NCBI RefSeq assembly: GCF_003815875.1
Contig: NZ_CP033924.1
Span: 4,712,001 to 4,776,000 of the forward strand
Source: Chryseobacterium lactis
GTDB lineage: Bacteria; Bacteroidota; Bacteroidia; Flavobacteriales; Weeksellaceae
Direction of reading: 5' to 3'
DNA length: 64,000 bases
Shown piece by piece: positions 1 to 8,373 of this stretch; position 1 is the stretch's first letter, and every line of letters starts with the position of its first letter. Below the pieces are notes generated by a model that ran no database searches, had not been told where the DNA came from, and worked only from the letters and a program-made list of their open reading frames with translations. The position numbers were made by a program, and so were the translations under genes.

Positions 1-12
1 ATTGTTTTTGTG

Positions 13-471
13 TTATTGTACGGCAATCAAAATATCTACTTCTGCATCTTGTGGATTTTGTGCCTTTTCTCCATATACTTCAAAATCTGCAGTAAATATT
101 CTCCCCATATCGGCTTGCCATATTTTCAGCCATTCATTAATTACCAACCCTTCTGCCAGGTTTCCTTTTGCGGTGAGCTTTACATAATTTCCTCCATCAA
201 AAGACTTTCCTATCATTCCTTCAGGAATATTTTCAAGACTATTTACCTTACATCCTAACAGTGTGGTATAAGGCTTTGTGTGATCCTTTTCATACTCTGT
301 ATAAATGGAATAAACGGTATTGTCAATTTTATGTGGGATATTCTCCAGCACATTTTCTTTCATGAATTTCTCCCATAGTCCCGGAATATCCTTTGCGGCC
401 TGTTCATTCTCATTGGTGGTTCTTACTGCAATTCCTATTACCTTAAACGGTTCTACTTTGACATTGTTCAT
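13..471 (-). CDS. GyrI-like / AraC effector-binding domain protein
   Basis: The 152-residue protein resembles stand-alone GyrI-like small-molecule-binding (SHS2 duplication) proteins, the effector module found at the C-terminus of AraC/MerR regulators such as BmrR and Rob. Sequence cues are the N-terminal VIGIAVRTTNEN strand and the late YGEKAQNPQDAEVDILIAV strand, a typical end for this fold with an acidic residue near the ligand pocket. There is no helix-turn-helix, so it cannot bind DNA by itself; family members either sequester or hydrolyse xenobiotics. The gene is monocistronic, with the stop 12 bp from the window edge and a promoter-like site plus palindrome at 494-520. Family call is from recalled similarity; ligand unknown. 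Confidence 0.7.
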   Translation of the reverse strand: MNNVKVEPFKVIGIAVRTTNENEQAAKDIPGLWEKFMKENVLENIPHKIDNTVYSIYTEYEKDHTKPYTTLLGCKVNSLENIPEGMIGKSFDGGNYVKLTAKGNLAEGLVINEWLKIWQADMGRIFTADFEVYGEKAQNPQDAEVDILIAVQ

Positions 472-493
472 TTCTTTATTTTTTGTTCCACGC

Positions 494-520
494 CAAAGAT
501 AGAGGGAAGTTGTGACAACT
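494..520 (-). promoter_or_regulatory. Promoter -7 box with adjacent palindrome upstream of the GyrI-like gene
   Basis: On the minus strand TATCTTTG (494-501) matches the flavobacterial -7 consensus TAnnTTTG and lies 23 bp before the start codon at 471. Directly upstream, 508-520 reads AGTTGTGACAACT, a perfect 6+6 palindrome around one base. A palindrome just upstream of the -7 box would suit a repressor or MerR-type activator. The -33 element is not clear. Confidence 0.4.
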
Positions 521-593
521 GTTTGTCAGGAGAGATTGTTAAGGTGAATGATAAATGATAATTGATAATTGACGATTGATAGATTATTTTATG

Positions 594-610
594 TTTTGGC
601 TAAAGCCTTT
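594..610. repeat. 17-bp dispersed repeat fragment (copy 1)
   Basis: The 17-mer TTTTGGCTAAAGCCTTT occurs here and again at 27893-27909, both in intergenic DNA and both followed by an AATTG within a few bases. Its core GGCTAAAGCC is an imperfect palindrome. I recall similar GGCTAAAGCC pieces as remnants of dispersed intergenic repeats in Chryseobacterium genomes; only the two local copies are seen directly. Confidence 0.5.
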
Positions 611-659
611 TTCAATTGAGGTTGATATTAAGAAGATGAAGCACAATATGCATAAAGCT

Positions 660-1289
660 TTATAAATATTTTTCAATGATTGGGATTGCGATTTCGGCCA
701 TCATTCCATAGCCTTTTTCATTCGGGTGAACGCCGTCCGCAGAAAGTAAAAACTCTTTATCTTTCAGAAATGCTGTGTGGAAATCAATATATACCAGAGC
801 GTATTCTGCTGCCAGATCTTTGAGAATCTTATTATAAACAACAACTTCTTCATTGGTTCTTAATTTTCCTGATCCCACCACTACTCCATCTATTTTTTGA
901 GAAACAGGAAGAATACTTACCAGATAAATATCATTGGAAAACGGCTTTACCTGCTGAATTGCAGCTTTTATATTATTTTTAAAAGTTTCAGGATTTACGA
1001 TATGAGCACCGTCTTTTATGGCAAGATCATTAGCTCCGTAGCCCAAAAAAACTAAATTCCCGTCCTGAGAATTTCTTGCACTGAGATCATGAGGCAGTCG
1101 CTTCAACAATCCTTCGGTACTTTCTCCTCCAATTCCTAAATTGAAAAGGATTAATTCATCCCCATTTCCTTCATGAAACTTTTGGAGTGCATATCTTTTC
1201 AGAATATCAACCCAACCTCCAAAAACGCCATCATATTCTCCATACGTTATACTGTCCCCAAAGAACAGTCCATACACTATTTTCTTCAT
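660..1289 (-). CDS. SGNH/GDSL-family hydrolase (esterase/lipase-like)
   Basis: The 209-residue protein has all the SGNH blocks: block I FFGDSITYG with nucleophile Ser13, the block II glycine region NLGIGGES, block III GYGAND with Asn87, and block V DGVHPN with Asp185 and His188 completing the triad. It should hydrolyse an ester or acetyl ester. No signal peptide or membrane segment is visible, so it is probably cytoplasmic. Length is normal for compact TesA/arylesterase-type SGNH enzymes. It stands alone, with its start codon at 1289 preceded by AT-rich DNA. Family assignment is secure; the substrate cannot be read from sequence. Confidence 0.85.
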   Translation of the reverse strand: MKKIVYGLFFGDSITYGEYDGVFGGWVDILKRYALQKFHEGNGDELILFNLGIGGESTEGLLKRLPHDLSARNSQDGNLVFLGYGANDLAIKDGAHIVNPETFKNNIKAAIQQVKPFSNDIYLVSILPVSQKIDGVVVGSGKLRTNEEVVVYNKILKDLAAEYALVYIDFHTAFLKDKEFLLSADGVHPNEKGYGMMAEIAIPIIEKYL

Positions 1290-1499
1290 TCAATTAATTC
1301 TTTTGTTTTTTTGATCTTAACTCTTCATAATCCAGAGATTAAAATATTTTTCAAAGTAAAATAAAATCTACCGAATCCAGCTAATCTGCGAAAGATTTTT
1401 TACCATAGAATTGTGTTGAAAGAATTTTGAACCCTTAAGAGTTTTTAAGCAATGAGTTAAATATTCATCTTTGATGAACCCTAATGGTTTAAATTCTGT
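1290..1499. other. Intergenic AT-rich region, no gene recognised
   Basis: Between the SGNH gene and the small ORF at 1500-1631 I see only AT-rich DNA. A short AATCTGCGAAAGATTTTT string near 1383 resembles pieces of dispersed repeats I recall from Chryseobacterium. No ORF with a credible protein, no clear hairpin terminator and no TAnnTTTG promoter was found. Confidence 0.4.
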
Positions 1500-1631
1500 T
1501 TATTTTTTACGCAAAGGATTTATTATCATTCCGTAGATTTCAGGAAGCAAAGGTGCAATCAACAAGTTGATTAGATAAAGCAGGCTGTAGAGTATTGAAA
1601 ATAGTGAATTATTACTGTTCGAAATTTTCAC
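1500..1631 (-). CDS. Possible small membrane protein (43 aa, GTG start)
   Basis: Reading the minus strand from GTG at 1631 gives a 43-residue ORF, starting 10 bp after the barstar-family stop codon. It contains one hydrophobic segment (LFSILYSLLYLINLLIAPLL, residues 10-29) followed by PEIYGMIINPLRKK and a stop. One transmembrane helix with a basic tail is the topology of many genuine small membrane proteins, and the position suggests translation as part of the purL-barstar transcript. It could instead be the remnant of a longer membrane protein. No family is recognised; a GTG start and short length keep confidence low. Confidence 0.35.
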   Translation of the reverse strand: MKISNSNNSLFSILYSLLYLINLLIAPLLPEIYGMIINPLRKK

Positions 1632-1641
1632 TCATTACTCA

Positions 1642-2022
1642 TCAATCCAACGTCAAAATAATATTCTTGTGTGATTCGATAATTTCTATCAGAATATCAA
1701 ACAATGTTTGTCCTTTCCCTTCGTTCAAATCATTCAGTTTTTGCTGAATCAGCTCTATGTTAAAAGGTTTCCCCTGTTTGATTTTATTTTCATAAAATTC
1801 CTGAGTTACCTTTAAACCGAGATCTTCTCTTGATTTTTCTGATTCTTTCCAAAGAATTTCAATTTCTTCATGATTTTCAAAAACTCCGAAACCTCCGTAC
1901 AAGATATCATCAAAGCCATCCAGCGTTCCCACTTTCCAGTCTGTATCTTTCATCAGAATTTCAGAAGCTTCTTCATAGAAACCTTCTAAAGATGAAAAAT
2001 GACCGCCATGAATGACGATCAT
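1642..2022 (-). CDS. Barstar-family protein (RNase-inhibitor fold)
   Basis: The protein of about 126 residues (starting at MIVIHGGHF) matches the barstar family. Cues are the N-terminal strand, a helix containing EGFYEEASEIL, the loop-helix WKVGTLDGFDDILYGGFG that corresponds to the acidic barnase-binding helix, and a C-terminal strand NIILTL. An in-frame GTG at 2055 would extend it by 11 residues into the end of purL; the ATG at 2022 is preferred because it begins exactly at the family's first strand and leaves 13 bp after the purL stop. Barstar proteins neutralise barnase-type RNases, but no RNase gene is nearby, so the partner is unknown. Confidence 0.75.
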   Translation of the reverse strand: MIVIHGGHFSSLEGFYEEASEILMKDTDWKVGTLDGFDDILYGGFGVFENHEEIEILWKESEKSREDLGLKVTQEFYENKIKQGKPFNIELIQQKLNDLNEGKGQTLFDILIEIIESHKNIILTLD

Positions 2023-2035
2023 TTTTCTATTATTT

Positions 2036-5000
2036 TTATTTGAAGTATTCAACACCGTTTTTGAATATATTGTGGTAATTCGCGGTTGGTATGTTCTTCA
2101 TAAGACCGTCTGTGAAACGTTCCGGGTGTCCCATTCTTCCGTAGATCTTTCCACATGGGCTGGTAACTCCTTCAATTCCGAATAATGAGTTATTGGGGTT
2201 GAAAGGCATTCCGTGGGCGATGTTTCCATCAAAGTCTATGTATTGGGTAGCGATCTGTCCGTTTTCATACAATTTCCTTATCTCTTCTTCTGAAGCTATG
2301 AAACGTCCTTCCCCATGAGAGATTGGAATCGTGAAAGTCTGATCTTTCATTCCTTTTAACCAAGGGCTTTCGTCATTCACCACTTTTACGGTTACCATTT
2401 GAGAAATGTGTCTTCTGATCGCGTTGTGAGCTAGGGTTGGAGAGTTTTCATCCAAATCTTTGATTCTGCCATACGGCAATAGTCCTGATTTAACCAAAGC
2501 CTGGAAACCATTACAGATACCGATGATCATTCCGTCTCTGTCTAATAACTCGTGAACGGCATTTCTCATCTTCTCGTTTTTCAACATGTTAACAATGAAT
2601 TTTGCAGAACCGTCCGGCTCATCACCTGCGGAGAAACCTCCTGAGAATGCTAAAATCTGAGATGTTCTGATTTCTTCCACCCAGGCATCTATGCTTTCTT
2701 CCAGCAACTGGTGATTGATATTGATTAAAGGTAAACTGCTTACCACAGCACCTTCTTTCTGGAATGCGTTCAATGTATCATACTCACAGTTGGTTCCCGG
2801 GAACACCGGAGCAAAAACTTTAGGTTGTGCAATTCCGTGTTTTTGAATGATGATATTTCGTGGGTTGATAGAGTTTGATTTCTCATCAATTTCAACCGTG
2901 ATCTTTTCTTTTTCTACTGTTGGGAAAAGGTTTTCGAATGTACCAGTAAAGCTGGATTCGAGATTTGAAATTTGAAATTTGAAATTGTTGATGGTTAAAA
3001 TCTCATCCGCAACCACATTTCCAATCAACTGAATTCCTGCTGAGCTTAATTCTTCTTTTGATTCGATGATTAAACTACCGATATTTTTAGCCAGCAATGT
3101 ATTTTCATCCACATTGATTTCTGCTCCTAATCTGTTTCCGAAACTCATTTTTGCCAATGCTACGGCAACACCACCCTCTTTCACTGTTTTTACAGAAACG
3201 ATTTTTCCTGCTTTAATATTTTCAAAAATAAATTCAAAAACTTCTTTTAAAGCTTTATAATCCGGAAGTCCGCTTTCTTGTGCAATATGGTTGAAGAAAT
3301 ATAGTTTGTTTCCTGCATTTTTCAATTCAGGAGAGATAATATTCTGTTTTTCTCCGTTGGCACAGGCAAAAGAAATCAGTGTTGGCGGTACGTTCAGATC
3401 CTGGTAGGTTCCACTCATTGAATCTTTACCTCCAATTGCCGCTAAACCAAGGTTGATTTGTGCATCATAAGCTCCTAGTAAAGAAGCCAGAGGTTTACCC
3501 CATTTTTCTGGAACCTGTCCTAATTTTTCAAAATATTCCTGGAAGCTTAATCTGATATTTTTATAATCTCCTCCCATAGCAACGATCTTCGCCACACTTT
3601 CTACAATGGCGTAAGAAGCTCCTAATAAAGAGTTTTGTTTTGAAATTTCAGCATCAAAGCCCCAGCTCGCCAAAGAAACGGTTTTAATATCTTTAGCTCC
3701 CAGGATAGGCAGCGTCTGAACACTTCCTTCCATTAGAGTCTGCTGATATTTACCTCCTAAAGGCATTGCTACCGTGGTTCCTCCTACTGAAGAATCGAAC
3801 ATTTCCAATAGTCCTTTTTGAGAGGCTACGTTTTTATCTTTTAAAGCGTTCAGGAAGTTTTCTTCCGTGAATGCTTTGGTTTCTTCTTTTACTTCTCCAA
3901 GATGGTTGATTTTTACCGTCTGGGATTTTGAACACCCGTTGGTATCAAGAAATGCTCTTGAAAGGTCTACAATTTTGTCTCCTTTCCAGAACATCTGCAT
4001 TCTTCCTGAATCTGTCACTTTTGCTACTTCAACGGCAACAATGTTTTCAGCTTCACAGAATTTGATGAACTGCTCTTTATCTTTCGGATCTACAACAACA
4101 GCCATTCTTTCCTGAGATTCGGAAATCGCCAGTTCTGTTCCGTTTAATCCTTCATATTTTAATGGTAATACATCAAGGTTTACTTCTAAAGAGTCTGCAA
4201 TTTCACCAATCGCTACAGAAACGCCTCCTGCTCCAAAGTCATTTGATTTTTTGATCAGCTTTGTTACTTCGGAATTCCTGAATAATCTCTGGATCTTACG
4301 CTCTTCTACGGCATTTCCTTTCTGAACTTCTGAGCTCATGGTATGGATAGAAGTTTCATCCTGCTCCTTTGAGCTACCACTTGCTCCACCAACACCATCA
4401 CGACCTGTTGCACCTCCTAAGATGATAATGGAATCACCTTTGGCAGGCTTTTCACGTCTTACCCAATCTACAGGAACGGCTCCGGTTACGAAACCAACCT
4501 CCATTCTTTTTGCCTTGTAGCCTTCATCATAGATCTCAGAAACCATGGTTGTAGCCAGACCAATCTGGTTACCATAAGATGAATATCCGTTGGCAGCCTG
4601 TTTAGTAATCGTTTTCTGAGGTAGTTTTCCCGGTAATGTTTTATCTACAGATTCTAAAACGTCTGCTGCACCGGTCAATCTCATTGCCTGGAAAACAAAA
4701 GATCTTCCTGATAAAGGGTCTCTGATTGCCCCTCCCAAACAAGTTGATGCCCCTCCGAAAGGTTCAATTTCCGTCGGGTGATTGTGCGTTTCATTTTTGA
4801 ATAATAAATACCAGGGTTCTTTTTTACCGTCGTATTCTGCTTCAATCTGAATGGTACAAGCATTGATTTCATCAGAGATGACAAGGTTATCAAGGTTTCC
4901 GGTTTTATGGAAATATTTACCGCATACTGTTCCCAGATCCATTAAAGAAATTGGTTTCAGCTCACGGCCTAAAAATTTTCTTTTTTCGATATAATCATTG

Positions 5001-5731
5001 AAAATGGTTTCCAATGTATGTTTGAACTGTCCTTCAAAACTGATATCTGACAATTCTGTTTCAAAAGTAGTGTGACGACAGTGGTCGCTCCAATACGTGT
5101 CTAAAACTTTTAATTCAGTTTCCGTAGGGTTTCTCTGTTCGGTTTTAAAGTATTCCTGAATGAATTTCAAATCATCCAGCCCTAATGCAAAACCGTGATT
5201 ATTATAAAAACGTTCAAGTTCAGCATCATTAAAGTTGATAAAGTTTTCGTGAACGATCACTTTTGAAGGCACTTCATCTGCCGGAATATCCAGTATAGAC
5301 AAGTTTTTTTCCTGAGATTCTACCTTATTGATCAAAAGTTCTTTGATGGTCACCAAATCGGTATCCGAAACTCCTTCAAACTCGATCAGCTTTCCACTTC
5401 TTACTTTTGATTTTTCATTTTCCGTCAATAAAGCGATACATTGTTGTGCAGAATCTGCTCTCTGATCGTATTGACCGGGCAGAAACTCCATTCCGAAATG
5501 GATGCTCTTTGCAGGGTTTTCTGAATGTAAAATATCAGTAACAGGGTCTACGAAAGTATTATTTACTACTTTTTCAAATTCTCCGTCATTCAAATTGAAA
5601 ATATCATACACATTGTAGACTTTTACGCTTTGAACTCCCGGTACAACCGCTTTTACTTCATCAAAAATTTTTGGACTTTCAACATCGAAAATTCCTCTTT
5701 TTTCTACGAAAATTCTTTTGTTTTGAGACAT
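2036..5731 (-). CDS. purL: Phosphoribosylformylglycinamidine synthase
   Basis: PurL makes FGAM from FGAR, glutamine and ATP in de novo purine synthesis. The 1231-residue chain is the large single-polypeptide form: an N-terminal PurS-like domain, a linker, two AIR-synthase-like halves (HNHPTEIEPFGGASTCLGGAIRD is a hallmark stretch near residue 310), and a C-terminal class I glutaminase. The glutaminase nucleophile is the Cys of GICNGFQ, and HGEGRF and HPERF carry the catalytic histidine region. Length is slightly under the about 1295 residues of the E. coli enzyme. A barstar-family gene follows 13 bp downstream. TAAATTTG on the minus strand at 5875-5882 could be its promoter -7 box with an about 140-nt leader. 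Complete and unremarkable. Confidence 0.97.
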   Translation of the reverse strand: MSQNKRIFVEKRGIFDVESPKIFDEVKAVVPGVQSVKVYNVYDIFNLNDGEFEKVVNNTFVDPVTDILHSENPAKSIHFGMEFLPGQYDQRADSAQQCIALLTENEKSKVRSGKLIEFEGVSDTDLVTIKELLINKVESQEKNLSILDIPADEVPSKVIVHENFINFNDAELERFYNNHGFALGLDDLKFIQEYFKTEQRNPTETELKVLDTYWSDHCRHTTFETELSDISFEGQFKHTLETIFNDYIEKRKFLGRELKPISLMDLGTVCGKYFHKTGNLDNLVISDEINACTIQIEAEYDGKKEPWYLLFKNETHNHPTEIEPFGGASTCLGGAIRDPLSGRSFVFQAMRLTGAADVLESVDKTLPGKLPQKTITKQAANGYSSYGNQIGLATTMVSEIYDEGYKAKRMEVGFVTGAVPVDWVRREKPAKGDSIIILGGATGRDGVGGASGSSKEQDETSIHTMSSEVQKGNAVEERKIQRLFRNSEVTKLIKKSNDFGAGGVSVAIGEIADSLEVNLDVLPLKYEGLNGTELAISESQERMAVVVDPKDKEQFIKFCEAENIVAVEVAKVTDSGRMQMFWKGDKIVDLSRAFLDTNGCSKSQTVKINHLGEVKEETKAFTEENFLNALKDKNVASQKGLLEMFDSSVGGTTVAMPLGGKYQQTLMEGSVQTLPILGAKDIKTVSLASWGFDAEISKQNSLLGASYAIVESVAKIVAMGGDYKNIRLSFQEYFEKLGQVPEKWGKPLASLLGAYDAQINLGLAAIGGKDSMSGTYQDLNVPPTLISFACANGEKQNIISPELKNAGNKLYFFNHIAQESGLPDYKALKEVFEFIFENIKAGKIVSVKTVKEGGVAVALAKMSFGNRLGAEINVDENTLLAKNIGSLIIESKEELSSAGIQLIGNVVADEILTINNFKFQISNLESSFTGTFENLFPTVEKEKITVEIDEKSNSINPRNIIIQKHGIAQPKVFAPVFPGTNCEYDTLNAFQKEGAVVSSLPLININHQLLEESIDAWVEEIRTSQILAFSGGFSAGDEPDGSAKFIVNMLKNEKMRNAVHELLDRDGMIIGICNGFQALVKSGLLPYGRIKDLDENSPTLAHNAIRRHISQMVTVKVVNDESPWLKGMKDQTFTIPISHGEGRFIASEEEIRKLYENGQIATQYIDFDGNIAHGMPFNPNNSLFGIEGVTSPCGKIYGRMGHPERFTDGLMKNIPTANYHNIFKNGVEYFK

Positions 5732-5874
5732 TAGATGTCAGATTTTATTTAATATTAGATTTATTTTCTTTTTACTTTTTCTGAGTTCAGAGCATTTATA
5801 CAAAATGTTGTTTGTTACCTCATCTGTACGAACAACTCTTTTTAGATATTCTTATCCGACTCCCATTTTGAGTA

Positions 5875-5882
5875 CAAATTTA
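5875..5882 (-). promoter_or_regulatory. Candidate -7 promoter element for purL
   Basis: TAAATTTG on the minus strand fits TAnnTTTG and lies about 143 bp upstream of the purL start. No convincing TTG -33 box is seen at the usual spacing, so this is a weak call. The implied leader shows no obvious riboswitch-like fold. Confidence 0.3.
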
Positions 5883-5915
5883 ATCTTTTTCCTTTCTTTA
5901 ACCTCGATCTTTTTC

Positions 5916-7340
5916 CTATAATGCTATTGTCAGATTATTATGGTCTGTTCCATCGGTATTAGTCGCTGTTTTGGGTGCTCTTGTCCACCCATCTTTATTG
6001 AATACAAATTTAAACGGATATGTTTTTCCTTTTTCAAATCTGGAGACAGGAATTTCCAGTTCAAAATGATCATTTCCTTTTTTTATCATCTGATATTCTT
6101 TATCTTCCGGATTCCAGTTATTGAAATCTCCGGCTACTGCGATTGTATTGATAAGGTCCGCATTCAAATTCTTCGGATGGATATAAGAAAAAATGACTTT
6201 ATTTCCCTTCACCGAATACCCATATACCTGCTTTTCTTCTGGTACCGAAATTAAATCATCAACTAAATCTGACGCTGTATTATACAACACGTCAAAGGTT
6301 TGTGGGCCGCTGATATTGACAATCAGACAAATACCGATATTTAACTCAGGATATATGGTAAACCATGTTTGTGTTCCATAAGAGCCACCATGTTTATATG
6401 CTGTTTTTCCTTTATCACTTATATAATACTGATCCCAGAAGTACCCGTTCCAACCTTTTTTACTGTTGTCAATATTTCGTTGTGATTCCTGTACTATTTT
6501 ATTTTTTGAATCAAGTTCTTCTTGTAGAAGCTTCACCATATCTTCCATGGTCGATTTGGTTTTGGCTCCTCCCGCTCCCCACAACTCACTTTTTGAAACC
6601 GGCATCAGACGATAATTACTGTGATAACCACTTGCCTGAACTTCATTTTTATCTAATTGTAATTTGGTATGATTCATTCCTGCTTTTGAAAAAATATTTT
6701 CTTTTAAAAGGGTTTCATAACTTTTTCCATATATATTTTCAAGCATCATCCCTGCAAGTTCCAGACTCAGGTTGCTGTATCTGTATTTTATTCCCGGTAG
6801 TGTATCTAGTTTAACAGTTGCCAGGTCCCTTTTAAAATCTTCTTTTGTATAATTTTCATTTAATTTGTTATACAGAAAGGGGGTTTCATCTGTCATATTT
6901 TTCCTTAATGCATCATCATTAGGAAGGTTTCTTGGCAATGCTGTCCGAAAAGAAATCATATTTTTCACTTTTACCGGAACTCCTTTGTATTCCAGATTTG
7001 GATATGATCCTTTCAGGTATTTACGAATGTCGTCATCCAGATTTACTTTTCCTTCCAGTACTGCCTGTGCCAGTAATTGCCCTGTCAGAAGTTTTGTAAC
7101 GGAGGCTATTTCAAAATAGGTATGATCATCTGCTTTATTTCCGTTTCCCTTATCTATTTCCCCAAAGTGTCTGGTGTAGACTTTACCGTTTTTCACAATA
7201 CCTATAGAAACCGAATAGGCTCCTGATTTTTGTGCTAATTTTCGGGCATTGGTATTTATTATCGAATAAACTGTCTGATCATTTTGTGCATGATTTTTCA
7301 CAAACATCAGAACAAATACAAGTAATAAGAGATTTTTCAT
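5916..7340 (-). CDS. Secreted serine hydrolase (beta-lactamase/PBP4* family) with C-terminal glycogen-binding-like domain
   Basis: A signal peptide (residues 1-18, ending NHAQ) precedes a class C beta-lactamase-like domain. The SxxK motif is SVTK (Ser80, Lys83), the second motif is YSN in KYRYSNLS near residue 188, and KHGG near residue 320 stands for the KTG/HxG triad. After residue about 385 comes a roughly 90-residue beta domain with VAGDFNNWNPED, typical of AMPK/CBM48-like glycogen-recognition modules, followed by KTYPFKFVFNKDGW. Such hydrolases act on D-amino-acid peptides or esters; true beta-lactamase activity is unlikely to be the main role. The gene is followed by purL and preceded 15 bp upstream by a WG-repeat protein gene, a probable two-gene operon. 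Confidence 0.85.
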   Translation of the reverse strand: MKNLLLLVFVLMFVKNHAQNDQTVYSIINTNARKLAQKSGAYSVSIGIVKNGKVYTRHFGEIDKGNGNKADDHTYFEIASVTKLLTGQLLAQAVLEGKVNLDDDIRKYLKGSYPNLEYKGVPVKVKNMISFRTALPRNLPNDDALRKNMTDETPFLYNKLNENYTKEDFKRDLATVKLDTLPGIKYRYSNLSLELAGMMLENIYGKSYETLLKENIFSKAGMNHTKLQLDKNEVQASGYHSNYRLMPVSKSELWGAGGAKTKSTMEDMVKLLQEELDSKNKIVQESQRNIDNSKKGWNGYFWDQYYISDKGKTAYKHGGSYGTQTWFTIYPELNIGICLIVNISGPQTFDVLYNTASDLVDDLISVPEEKQVYGYSVKGNKVIFSYIHPKNLNADLINTIAVAGDFNNWNPEDKEYQMIKKGNDHFELEIPVSRFEKGKTYPFKFVFNKDGWTRAPKTATNTDGTDHNNLTIAL

Positions 7341-7355
7341 GGGTATAGTGTGCTA

Positions 7356-8324
7356 TTAGTTGTTCAGTTTATTCGGATGATTAGGATGTTCTTTTTGAAA
7401 TTTTTCTGCTTGTTTCATTTCATCTTTTAACCATTTTTCAAAAGGCACTTTTTTCTCGTTATAATCACCTATTCCATAAAATGTTTTTCCATCTTCCGAT
7501 ACAAGGAATTTAAAACGATAAAACAGGTTCAATTCTTTCTTCCTGTAGTCGTAGGTATTTACCTGGTAGTAAGGAAAATTTTCTTTCGGTCTTTCTACAA
7601 TTTCAAAAAACAAATTCTTTTCGGCATCAGAAAGCTTATTATAAACATTGACATGGTGTATATCAGAAAGCTTTTTAGTCTGTTTATAAAAAAACTGAAG
7701 GATATTCTGTTCTTTTTCATTGTATTGAAACGGATTCGGATAATACTTACCGTTCACCTCTACATCTTTGTCTGAATATTTTGCCAGTGGCTCTACAGTT
7801 TGCCCCTGGGTATTCATAACACCCCATGTTCCTCCTACAATTGCCTTATGTTCGTCGTCTGTCTTTTCCCAATCGCAACCATCACAAAATGCTGCATATC
7901 CATAATTAAACGGTGAAACAAAATCATGTATCGGTTCAATACTAATTTTTCCATTTCTGTCTGCAAAACCGATTTTTCCATTTTTAACCAATCGTCTAAG
8001 TCCTTCAGAAAAATAATCCGGGCCATTGTCGTATAAAAACGGACGGTAAAGAAAATTTCCTTTTCGGTCATAAATATAACCCCAGGTATTTTTTTCAGGC
8101 TTTTCGCCATTTTTTTCACCATCAAATAAAATGGTTTCTCCTTCGACAGGATCTCCGTCTTTGAGGTAGGCAAAAATTCTAAACTGTGCAGGAACAATGA
8201 TTTTCCCTGCTTTATTTTTAACTCCTACCAGAGAATCTTTGGATTTAAAATATCTTAAAACTTCTTTTTGTTGGGAAAAAGAAATGATGGGTATTAATAC
8301 AATGGTTAAAAGCGATTTTTTCAT
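7356..8324 (-). CDS. Secreted WG-repeat-like protein
   Basis: The 322-residue protein begins with a signal peptide (MKKSLLTIVLIPIISFSQQ). Its first half contains degenerate WG/KWG repeats: VGVKNKAGKIIVPAQF, WGYIYDRKGNFLY, IGFADRNGKISIEPIHDF and WGVMNTQGQTVEPL. Each is a beta-hairpin unit of the WG_beta_rep type, usually found in extracytoplasmic proteins of unknown function. The C-terminal half, from about residue 190, has no recognised domain. The next gene, 15 bp downstream, encodes the serine hydrolase, so the two probably act in the same compartment. Function unknown. Confidence 0.7.
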   Translation of the reverse strand: MKKSLLTIVLIPIISFSQQKEVLRYFKSKDSLVGVKNKAGKIIVPAQFRIFAYLKDGDPVEGETILFDGEKNGEKPEKNTWGYIYDRKGNFLYRPFLYDNGPDYFSEGLRRLVKNGKIGFADRNGKISIEPIHDFVSPFNYGYAAFCDGCDWEKTDDEHKAIVGGTWGVMNTQGQTVEPLAKYSDKDVEVNGKYYPNPFQYNEKEQNILQFFYKQTKKLSDIHHVNVYNKLSDAEKNLFFEIVERPKENFPYYQVNTYDYRKKELNLFYRFKFLVSEDGKTFYGIGDYNEKKVPFEKWLKDEMKQAEKFQKEHPNHPNKLNN

Positions 8325-8346
8325 ATTAATTGGGTAGAAATAAAAA

Positions 8347-8368
8347 ATGCAGCCCGAAAGGACTGCAT
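8347..8368 (-). terminator. Rho-independent terminator of purB
   Basis: On the minus strand ATGCAG-CC-TTTC-GG-CTGCAT forms a GC-rich hairpin followed by TTTTTTA, 6 bp after the purB stop codon. Confidence 0.8.
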
Positions 8369-8373
8369 ATCAT

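Noticed and set aside
2023..2055. GTG start extending the barstar-family protein into purL
   Set aside because: The extra 11 residues are low-complexity (LNTSNKNNRK type) and the ATG at 2022 begins at the family's first beta strand.
6365..6814. Plus-strand 149-codon ORF opposite the serine hydrolase
   Set aside because: It looks hydrophobic only because of the complement of the hydrolase coding strand; the minus-strand protein has intact catalytic motifs.
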